Source of the DNA: Discostella pseudostelligera
Taxonomy: Eukaryota > Bacillariophyta > Thalassiosirophyceae > Thalassiosirales > Thalassiosiraceae
Assembly: GCA_036940085.1 (NCBI GenBank)
Contig: JALLBK010000897.1
Span: 1 to 12,910 of the forward strand
Direction of reading: 5' to 3'
DNA length: 12,910 nucleotides
Positions 1 to 5,743 of this stretch are shown piece after piece. The position numbers and the translations under genes are program-made. The stretch's first letter is position 1; the number at the start of each line of letters is the position of its first letter. The notes below the pieces were generated by a model, which was not told the DNA's origin, searched no databases, and saw nothing but the letters and a program-made list of their open reading frames with translations.

Positions 1-36
1 CCGCTGGGCCAATACGTCGACGTATTGGCCCAGCGG
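1..36. repeat. Perfect 36-bp palindrome
   Basis: The first 36 bases equal their own reverse complement, with half-site CCGCTGGGCCAATACGTC and a central GTCGAC. It could extrude as a cruciform. About 71% of positions in the core match the palindromic core at 5689-5723, so the two are probably copies of one foldback (MITE-like) family. The copy here is symmetrical and CpG-rich, hence apparently younger. The window edge cuts off whatever lies to its left. Confidence 0.85.
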
Positions 37-92
37 TCAATTAAGTATCTAGCAACGACGTATTGGCCCAGCGGTCAATTAAGTATCTAGCA
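18..92 (+). repeat. 38-bp tandem repeat, two copies
   Basis: A unit beginning CGACGTATTGGCCCAGCGG and ending in TATCTAGCA occurs at 18-55 and again at 56-92, identical apart from the last base. The first half of each unit is the right arm of the palindrome at 1-36. The array abuts the copia integrase remnant at 93, so it appears to be part of an insertion into that element. Confidence 0.8.
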
Positions 93-709
93 GGAGGAGT
101 GAGCAAGTCCCCCAACTTGGCTCAAATAGAAAGATTGAATGCATTGCATTTGGCTACATCAGCCTCATTTGATGGTGCAAGTTCAGCAGGGGTGAGTCAA
201 TGAAGTGAATGGCATATGACTACCTTACCATTATCTCTCAAATATATTTGCCATCGCATTGCCTTCATGCTTGGCATTGGCTGTGACGGAGGAACTCCTT
301 TGGGTAGGGATACAAAGTGGCCTGGTCTCAAATGTACACCCATTCATACCAACCAAATCGGAAAAGGTGAGGGATATCAGCTTCAGTACCAAAGAAGGTA
401 GCAGTGTGAGGATTTTTTCCATTCAATTGGAAGCATGCTGCTCCAGAGAGTTTGACTCCCGCATATCCTTCCTCATTCAGCAAGCCAACGTACAGCTCTG
501 CATGATTAGCCCACTGAGTATTGGCCTCCAGAATGCGGAGAGTAGTCCAATCTCATGACAAAACTCTCTAACCTCATGTTGCTTCTGGGATGGGTGTGGG
601 TCACAGACTAGGATCTCCAGTGCACCCACATCTTTGGCAGATTCCTTCAGAGACAGAGGAAAACTCTTGACATCTCTCATCGGATAAAGAGCCACATATC
701 TCTTGTCAG
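93..709 (-). pseudogene. Copia integrase, core and C-terminal part (decayed)
   Basis: The reading begins with ADKRYVALYPMRDVKSF at about 709 and continues to about 93. Two expected catalytic residues are visible: Asp at 600-602 in LVCDPHPS and Glu at 496-498 in NHAELYVG. After about 540 the frame shifts. The reading LRILEANTQWANHAELY continues to FGWYEWVYI, then a stop, then AKHEGNAMA in another frame. The last part, LTPAELAPSNEADVAK, belongs to the linker after integrase and carries two TGA codons where Arg is expected. Its upstream half lies at 4487-4984, separated by the hAT-like insertion. It is a relic with no intact product. Confidence 0.75.
702..709. repeat. Left target-site duplication of the hAT-like element
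   Basis: CTTGTCAG here matches ATTGTCAG at 4479-4486 at seven of eight positions. Eight-base target duplications are the rule for hAT transposons. Deleting 710-4486 (3777 bases, a multiple of three) rejoins the copia integrase in frame on the minus strand. Confidence 0.65.
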
Positions 710-965
710 CTGGTTGGCAATGTCAGCGACATGCAACATTGTCGGCAAATGTTGCTGACATGCTGGGTTGCCTTTGCTGACAGGGTGCACATGTGTGCCT
801 TGAGTCAAGTCAATTTTCCATGTTGGTATACCAGACACTATTAATGAGGTACTGATTCTGATGTAGATGTTACCTGTGGCCAGATGAGGCCTCAAAATTA
901 CCACAAATAACAAAGAATAGATATTGTTGCTGAGTACTGACACCATACTTCCATCTCATATTCAA
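710..965. repeat. Left subterminal region of the hAT-like element
   Basis: From 710 to about 775 the sequence is a mesh of direct and inverted copies of TTGGCAA, TGTCAGC, GCAACATT and AATGTTGC, which can fold back on itself. Such subterminal repeats are typical transposase-binding regions in hAT elements. From 776 to 965 I see no gene or clear signal. Confidence 0.45.
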
Positions 966-1110
966 CTAGAGAGTATTACCATTATTGCCACTCATCAGTG
1001 TCGCATCATTATCATTGCCATCATTGCCATCATTGCCATAGTCATTGAGAGTCACTGCCATTGTTGCCATCATCATTGCTGTCATTGCCATTGCTGCCAT
1101 CTTTTTGAAT
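966..1110 (+). repeat. Imperfect ATTGCC/ATC simple repeat
   Basis: This is a low-complexity run of CATTGCCAT-like trinucleotides with short interruptions. Translated, it gives Ile/Ala-rich text that looks like a membrane helix but is a by-product of the repeat. It lies just before the likely transposase start at 1114. Confidence 0.7.
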
Positions 1111-1113
1111 ACA

Positions 1114-1945
1114 ATGTCCAATGACAAATATATTATTCCCTCCCTTGGTTCCCCCCCAACCACAACAGCATCAGCAGTCAAAGAACATGATGCTGGTGGC
1201 ACAGAAGTGGCTGCAGTTTTTCCTCCCCTAGAGATAATTTGGAATTGCCCCATGATTGAAAGGTGTCTTTTGGGAGTTACAAAATCATGGTTGTGTAAAT
1301 GGTGCAACAAGACATTTACTCATGAACATGCCACGAGGGTGATGCATCACATGCTCAAAAATTCTGGGAATGGCACCATTACTTGCACTACAATTGTGAG
1401 ACAAGAGCTGTATCTCTCAGTACCATGATCTGTACAAAACAAAACACTGACATAAGTTCTGCTTGCAGGCAAAGTATGGCTGACATTGCAAGCTCAATCA
1501 GCTCACACCAAGAGGCTGCTAGTCAAGAGCTGTTTGTGAAGCATGGATTTACTACCCCTTGTGTTCTTCCTGCTGTGCTTCAAAACTCAATGTCAAACAA
1601 ACAAAATCTGGCAGCAGCTTCAGTAGTTTATATTCTTGGCAGCCATTGATCAGTGCTGTTTTAGAGAATATGAAGGACATTTGGAAGGCAAATGATGCAA
1701 GTGTTGAGTTTGTGATTGCCAATCTTTTTCATTGAGCTTGCGACAACGTTGCTGACCAAGTGGCAGAGTCACCTCGGCTGGCACAGCTTCTCGAACTTGC
1801 TTGTACTGTTGGCAATGGCTTCACGATCCCATCAAGGAAGAAGATCAGTGGGGAATTGTTAGATTTGAATTACTTAACAGTGTACAATGAAAATAAAACA
1901 ATGCTGTGCAGGGAGGCAAGTACTTTCAGTCTGTCGTTTATTGGA

Positions 1946-1948
<3 letters not shown>
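1114..1948 (+). pseudogene. BED zinc-finger transposase, N-terminal part (decayed)
   Basis: A plausible start is the ATG at 1114. The BED finger is clear: SWLCKWCNKTF with Cys codons at 1294 and 1303, the ATR signature, HH at 1345-1350 and Cys at 1384. BED fingers bind DNA and are common at the N-terminus of hAT transposases. After a frameshift near 1400 the text continues in a second frame (SSHQEAASQELFVKHG) to about 1640. A third frame (ENMKDIWKANDASVEFVIANLFH, given here as a description only) then reads through one TGA into SPRLAQLLELACTVGNGF and IPSRKKISGELLDLNY. The reading stops at FIGD (1937-1948), where the LINE tail begins, and the family text resumes at 3839. Three frames and internal stops make it non-functional. 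Confidence 0.65.

Positions 1949-1975
<27 letters not shown>
1946..1975 (+). repeat. (GAT)10 microsatellite, the LINE 3' tail
   Basis: Ten perfect GAT units, which read ATC on the LINE strand. They directly follow the LINE 3' UTR, and the SINE at 5002-5355 also ends in ATC units, so the run is best seen as a retroposon tail expanded by slippage. On the plus strand it would encode ten Asp residues, an artefact. Confidence 0.85.
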
Positions 1976-1978
<3 letters not shown>

Positions 1979-2148
1979 TAACAGACATTTTTAAGTACAT
2001 CTTATGGGTCTCTCTAAGGATGATGCTAAGATTGCACTCCAAGCCTTACATAGCTGCATATATTTAGCTTTGGAAATTGGGGGTGTCATTCAACCATGTT
2101 GGTAAGCCAGTGCCTACCGTCCATTATTTCCTAAATTGCCCGGGAGAT
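1976..2148 (-). other. LINE 3' untranslated region shared with the SINE tail
   Basis: This lies between the LINE stop codon (2149-2151) and its ATC tail. Positions 1976-2105 align with the reverse complement of about 5215-5347 with roughly 18 differences in 129 columns (hand alignment). The first 70 bases are nearly identical. Similarity fades towards 2148. In known SINE-LINE pairs the shared 3' end is what the LINE reverse transcriptase recognises. Confidence 0.7.
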
Positions 2149-3838
2149 TCATTGAAAGTACTGTGTCAAAACAGTCTGTCCCTTTGCGATTTGTTGCTGT
2201 TCTTTTGCCCATGCGTCCGGTGCAATATCCAAATGTTGCACCCATTCCTGTCGGATCTCTGTTGACATCAACTCGATACTGGTGGCTGAATATTGCCCCA
2301 AGAATTGATCCTCCCTGGACAATTGATCCTTATGTTGTAAGTACCAAAGTAATCTATCCCCCAATTGTGTGTGTGTGAGATTTGTGGTGAAATTGGGGTT
2401 GTTGTGTAAAAGATGGTTTCGAGTCTTCCATATTGACATAACCACCTCATCCCATAGTGTTCGGACCAGAAGAGCCATTTGGCGTTGAGGGTGAGCCACC
2501 CCCATATCCATGAGTAGCCGAACCCATGCTGTAGCAATGAATCCTTGGACAAGCATTGTAGGCCCTATACTGTTCTGGGTGTTGAAGATCTCCATCATCC
2601 TATGATCCCATGATGGTACTACTCCATCCTTGGTGAGCGCATGTTTGACATATCTGACAAACTAAGTCATAGAGAAGGTCGGGATGCCCGATGCCCACCC
2701 ATATGCCTTTATCTCGAAGTGTCTGCAATGCCTTTGTGGTGAGTTCTTCATTCCTACATCACATCATATGATTGAAAGTCTCATCCTCATGTGGGCATCC
2801 TGGGCATTGTGTGATTCCCGTGCTAAATCCCTGCCAATGCATGACAAGCAGCCATCCATGCAGCACTTTGCTAGTTTGCATAAGTGTGGTAGGAGACCAT
2901 CCATTTCGAGCTAGTCTAATTGTCTCCCACAATATGCTATCCAAAACTGGGTCAGTCCAATGGTACGTAAGTCGACAGTAATCCCGGAGAGTACTTTCGT
3001 GTGCTGCCTTGAGTAAGTGATGGTGTAAGTGATCCAAGTGCTCCCAATATGCAGCATTGCCTTTGAAGCCGGGTATGGTGGCTGCAATGTCAATGGGAGC
3101 TCTCCCTCCACTGCCGCTACATGTCAAGCAGTGTCATTTGCAATCTCATCACAGATGATATTCATCTGAGCGGCTCTGGACAATCTTGGTGTTTGAAGAG
3201 ATGAGTCCCAATTGGGTGGGTCATGTTCCTCAATTGGTGAGTCGAACATAGTCTCAAAATTGAATGAGGAGCATGATATGGATGATGGTGAGGATGTGTC
3301 ATGGTCCAAGGATGTGTCCCTTTGTCGAGTATCCTGATGCCCGTACACATGGTGGAACGTCATTTGAGTGCCTGAGTTGACTCTGAAGAGCCTGAATTGC
3401 CAAGATGATATCTGCCTCTGGTTGCACCATTGTGCCCGGTGTGTTCAGTGTCGTAGATGATTTGTCGATGGCAGCTTTATTGTCACAACATAGGTCCAAT
3501 GTATGTGGTGTTAGTCATCTTTGAATAACATGTAGGAGTGATCTGTAAATTCCCTTGAAGAGATATTCATGATATTGCAGTATCCCTGTATATGTTGATC
3601 ATTTGTTGTGATCATCCATGCACAGGTCAATATCCCTGAGGTCAAATGTGTGGAAGCATCACTCCCAATGATAAGATAGTCAGACCTTTCCCGGATAGTG
3701 TCGATGATATTGAGCCCAGGTGGCGGGGTCATTGGGTCATTGCTCATCGCCAATGAATACTTCCAATGTGTCCAAATAGATCTCCCAACTTGTTTGAACA
3801 TGATTGGGTGCGCTTCAAGTGGTATTGACATCACTATG
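2149..3838 (-). pseudogene. LINE ORF, RNase H and C-terminal zinc-finger part (decayed)
   Basis: RNase H motifs appear in order on the minus strand. They are GSDAST (Asp at 3658-3660), a damaged TDHSY segment near 3540 where the Glu motif is lost by frameshift, CDNKAAI (Asp at 3482-3484), HVYGHQD (3331-3351) and CDEIAND (3133-3153). Then comes a zf-RVT-like stretch with CPGC-H-x-H (Cys codons 2804-2806 and 2795-2797, His 2789-2791 and 2768-2770). A Trp/Arg-rich C-terminal region (SIWKTRNHLLHNN) follows, ending in LTQYFQ at 2152. At least four frameshifts or stops break it. RNase H would remove RNA from the cDNA hybrid; the C-terminal finger binds nucleic acid. The exact LINE clade cannot be fixed without the RT domain. 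Confidence 0.7.
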
Positions 3839-3991
3839 GCTGCGACCATCAAATGCATGCCCCTGTTGAATATTTTGGGCCTCTGTGGTAACACACCACC
3901 AATTACAATTGCCATAATTCTCTACACCAACCACATGCAAGAGTGGGACATATATTGTGAGTCTTTTGAGGAAAGGGTAGTAGGTCAATGA
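3839..3991 (+). pseudogene. hAT-like transposase, continuation after the LINE (decayed)
   Basis: The reading AATIKCMPLLNILGLCGNTPP followed by a TNHMQE segment and SFEERV resumes the transposase text that was cut at FIGD (1948). In related proteins, as I remember them, a GDGATIK-type motif bridges exactly this gap. The frame ends at a TGA (3989-3991). A GT at 3977 or 3980, a TTCTAAC at 4010-4016 and TTTTCAG ending at 4042 would form a 63-66-base intron, but nothing recognisable follows it, so splicing is only a possibility. The remaining hAT domains are absent. Confidence 0.55.
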
Positions 3992-4330
3992 TTGTGTTGT
4001 GGAGGCAGGATTCTAACAAAATACAAAAATCTTGCTTTTCAGTATCCTGACACTGGAGCAATTTTTTAATATGGGAAAAAATATGGAGTTTAGGCGTGGA
4101 TGAGGTAACGGATGGATGCTCATTGCCACATGTGCCGATGAAGATGTGGATGATGAGCCATTTACACTTGAAATTGCATGTGAATTAATTGCAAATACAC
4201 TGCAGACCACAGGCATTGAAGTCATTCAAAGAGCAAGGGGAATAATAGTTTAATTGGTAATAATCAGTATTAACATGATGACTATTACTTACCATGTGCA
4301 TATGATGTACTACTTTCAACCATGTCATGG
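3992..4330 (+). other. 3' part of the hAT-like element, unrecognised coding-like trace
   Basis: One frame is nearly open from about 4015 to 4252, with a single TGA at about 4099. It reads through LTLEQFFNMGKNMEF and, after the stop, CADEDVDDEPFTLEIACEL to a TAA at 4250-4252. The residue mix looks protein-like, but I do not recognise it. It might be the transposase C-terminus after an internal deletion, or chance. From 4253 to 4330 the sequence is AT-rich with no feature I can support. Confidence 0.3.
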
Positions 4331-4478
4331 GCATGTTGTGGGCCAACATGGTGCAGACAGTGTCACATCAAAAAGGGTCATGATAACTCCCATGTTGCCA
4401 ACATGATGCCAACATGTTCGCATGTTGGCATTTTCAAAAGAATTTGCCAACACGACATGGCCAACATATCCAACTAAG
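4331..4478. repeat. Right subterminal foldback region of the hAT-like element
   Basis: This region carries many CCAACATG/CATGTTGG motifs in both orientations. It includes a perfect hairpin with 11-bp arms (ATGCCAACATG at 4406-4416 and its complement at 4421-4431) and a TTCG loop. The same motif family occurs at the left end (710-775). Together they support these being the two ends of one transposon. Confidence 0.55.
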
Positions 4479-4486
4479 ATTGTCAG
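4479..4486. repeat. Right target-site duplication of the hAT-like element
   Basis: ATTGTCAG pairs with CTTGTCAG at 702-709. It lies within the copia integrase codons for SDK/SDN, and the copia reading on the minus strand passes from here to 709 without a frame change. Confidence 0.65.
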
Positions 4487-4984
4487 ATACTTATATCTGA
4501 GCACAAATATTCCCACAAGTACTTTTTGCCTTTGCAGTGGCAAACAAAGTATGATTGAAGAAATTAGACTTGATCCATTAATGCTGCAACATACAATAAT
4601 TGGTTCCAAAATTTCAAGACAGTGTAGAGTCTGCCGACTGACAATTGAGTTGAGTGGTGACCAACAAAGTCCACTGTGCATCATCATGAGGAATTGAGAA
4701 CAATTTTTCCAGATGCTCAGCACTCACTCCACCAGGCTTGCCAGCAGTAACCATGGACACAGAAGTAGATTCAGCATGAGGATTTGTAACTGCCTCAAAA
4801 ATCTCACAACCTGAGTCGCCAATGGTCATACTGCCCATAGCCATCACAACCATTGACATCTGAGCATTCTCATTCAACATTGCCAAAAAGAGCAGGGGCT
4901 CCAAAGAACCATCCAATTGAGTAACCTGAGCATGAATCCCATCTGAAAGCAGCATGGTGACCTCATCATCATCCACCATCAAAG
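4487..4984 (-). pseudogene. Copia Gag-pre-integrase and integrase start (decayed)
   Basis: The minus-strand reading starts with EDPSLMVDDDEVTMLLSD and passes through GKPGGVSAEHLEKLF and TLLVTTQL to STLS. This resembles the segment before integrase in diatom copia elements. A TGA at 4614-4616 replaces an expected Arg. The text goes on as NFGTNYCMLQH, a stop, WIKSNFFNHTLFATA and CGNICAQI to the transposon junction. The expected integrase Asp in a TDT-type motif reads His (4551-4553). Several changes (NDR to NYC, RR to stop-Trp) fit CpG decay. Downstream integrase is at 93-709. Confidence 0.7.
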
Positions 4985-5001
4985 ATGGATCCTCAAACAT
5001 T
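4985..5001 (+). repeat. Left target-site duplication of the SINE
   Basis: ATGGATCCTCAAACATT here is repeated exactly at 5356-5372. Seventeen identical bases flanking a 354-bp element with a tRNA-like head are a clear hallmark of LINE-driven retroposition. Confidence 0.85.
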
Positions 5002-5011
5002 GGGTGTGGAG

Positions 5012-5022
5012 TGGTTGAGTGG
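5012..5022 (+). promoter_or_regulatory. Pol III A box of the SINE
   Basis: TGGTTGAGTGG fits the A-box consensus TRGYNNARNGG at every position. It lies 10 bases from the SINE start, as in tRNA genes. Confidence 0.75.
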
Positions 5023-5054
5023 CAGAAGCCAGGTCTCTTATTCCTGAGGTCCTG

Positions 5055-5065
5055 GGTTCAAGCCC
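5055..5065 (+). promoter_or_regulatory. Pol III B box of the SINE
   Basis: GGTTCAAGCCC fits the B-box consensus GGTTCRANYCC fully. It begins 32 bases after the A box ends, within the normal spacing for an internal tRNA-type promoter. Confidence 0.8.
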
Positions 5066-5355
5066 TTCTGTCACTTCCTCCCCTTGGGATTTATGGACCA
5101 CTGGGATATGCCGGGAATGCTGTTAATTTGGCAACAACTAGCAACAGGACAGACAGTTTAGAATGGCACTTTAGGACATCATAGGGCACTTTAGGATTTA
5201 TAGGATGGTAGATACTGGATCTACCAACATGGTCAAATGACAACCCCAACTTCCCGGCTAAGTATGTGAAAATATGTGAGGCTTGGAGTGCAATCTTAGC
5301 ATCGTCCCTAGAGAGACCCATAAGATGTACTTAAAAAATTCTGTTATTCATCATC

Positions 5356-5372
5356 ATGGATCCTCAAACATT
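5356..5372 (+). repeat. Right target-site duplication of the SINE
   Basis: Exact copy of 4985-5001. Only one ATC unit or so separates it from the SINE tail, so the exact boundary may shift by a few bases. Confidence 0.85.
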
Positions 5373-5447
5373 CACAGGCATAATTGACTGCAGCATCAAA
5401 GCATTCCCAGGTGACAGGCTCTCCATATAACTGGCCGATGTTGGCCA
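5373..5447 (-). pseudogene. Copia segment between SINE and foldback element
   Basis: The minus-strand reading MANIGQLYGEPVTWECF followed by DAAVNYACE is open. It joins in frame to the copia text at 5744 (HHDNCISN) if the 294-bp foldback element is removed. It is the linker between protease and pre-integrase. The frame then shifts near 5372 relative to the text at 4984. Confidence 0.55.
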
Positions 5448-5741
5448 TAGAAGTGCAATATAGCTGCTCAGCCAGTATGACGCACTTCTATAAAAAGTTG
5501 GCTCTCAGAAGGGCACTTCCCTGTAGAGGCAAGTAGACAGTCTAGGAGTGAGGCTTTGGATTGAACCTGGAAACTATATTGACGCACTGGTGTGAGGAAT
5601 CGCAATGCGTGGGATTCCAATCCAGGGAAGGTGGAACAGTTTCCTGGGAATCAAACCAGGAGCAACACTTTTATAGAAGTGCAATATAGCCGCTCCGCCA
5701 GTACAATGTCATATTGGCCAAGCAGCTATATTGCACTTCTA
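5448..5741. mobile_element. MITE-like foldback insertion
   Basis: The ends are inverted copies of TAGAAGTGCAATATAGC (5448-5464 and 5725-5741, perfect over 17 bp). Near each end sits a short palindrome: 5450-5491 (shorter, GAAGTGC to GCACTTC) and 5672-5742 (19-bp arms). The right one resembles the palindrome at 1-36. The insertion is TA-rich at its borders, and removing 294 bases restores the minus-strand copia frame, fitting a 292-bp element plus a 2-bp TA duplication. That would suggest a Tc1/mariner-type MITE. The interior (5492-5671) has no ORF. It contains two minus-strand B-box-like motifs (5557-5567 and 5647-5657), each 10 of 11 to consensus. Confidence 0.55.
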
Positions 5742-5743
5742 TA

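Larger units (their letters stand above)
1946..3838 (-). mobile_element. 5'-truncated LINE (non-LTR retrotransposon)
   Basis: Read on the minus strand, this holds an RNase H domain, a C-terminal zinc-finger region and the end of a long ORF. A 3' untranslated region and a tail of ten ATC repeats follow. The 5' part (endonuclease, most or all of reverse transcriptase) is missing, as expected from incomplete target-primed reverse transcription. The right boundary near 3838 is set by where the hAT transposase reading resumes. I could not find a convincing target-site duplication. Confidence 0.7.
710..4478 (+). mobile_element. hAT-like DNA transposon, decayed, carrying a nested LINE
   Basis: The segment sits between 8-bp duplications inside a copia integrase. 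Its ends are weakly inverted: CTGGTTGGCAATGT at the left and CTTAGTTGGATATGT read inward from the right match at about 11 of 15 positions. Both ends are followed by subterminal TTGGCAACATG-type inverted motifs. Inside are a BED zinc finger and a DUF659/hAT transposase-like reading on the plus strand (1114-1948 and 3839-3991). The transposase is split by a LINE at 1946-3838. Without the LINE the element is about 1.9 kb, too short for a full hAT transposase, and no hATC dimerisation domain is seen. The class call rests on the BED domain, the duplication length and remembered family wording. Confidence 0.6.
5002..5355 (+). mobile_element. tRNA-derived SINE with LINE-like tail
   Basis: A 354-bp non-coding retroposon inside the copia remnant. 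Its head (about 5002-5070) is tRNA-related, with both internal RNA polymerase III promoter boxes. The middle (about 5071-5214) is unrelated to anything else I can see here. The tail (about 5215-5347) matches the 3' UTR of the LINE at 1976-2105, and the element ends with TTATTCATCATC. Exact 17-bp target duplications bound it. The tRNA of origin is unclear: the T arm is well kept but the anticodon arm is not convincing. The target duplications remain identical, so it inserted more recently than the copia decay around it. Confidence 0.8.

Noticed and set aside
18..92. CRISPR-like array
   Set aside because: Only two contiguous copies without spacers, in a eukaryotic repeat context.
216..558. Plus-strand open frames at the left end
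   Set aside because: They are shadows of the copia integrase on the minus strand, which carries recognisable motifs.
677..946. Minus-strand open frame of 89 codons
   Set aside because: It runs across the hAT border at 710 and holds no motif; the native integrase frame there is different.
1045..1110. Ile/Ala-rich segment that looks like a transmembrane helix
   Set aside because: It is a translation of the ATTGCC/ATC simple repeat upstream of the likely start codon at 1114.
1760..1981. Open frame ending in ten Asp and a Glu, like an acidic-tailed protein
   Set aside because: The Asp run is the LINE ATC tail read on the opposite strand; the true transposase reading continues at 3839.
5002..5070. 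Functional tRNA gene
   Set aside because: A and B boxes are good but acceptor and anticodon arms do not pair well, no 3' T-run follows, and target duplications place it within a 354-bp SINE.
5091..5321. Minus-strand ORF starting MGLSRDDAKIALQA, also partly open in the LINE copy near 2005-2100
   Set aside because: It is antisense to the SINE/LINE shared tail. The openness in both copies follows from sequence identity and the LINE copy has a stop; no domain is recognised.
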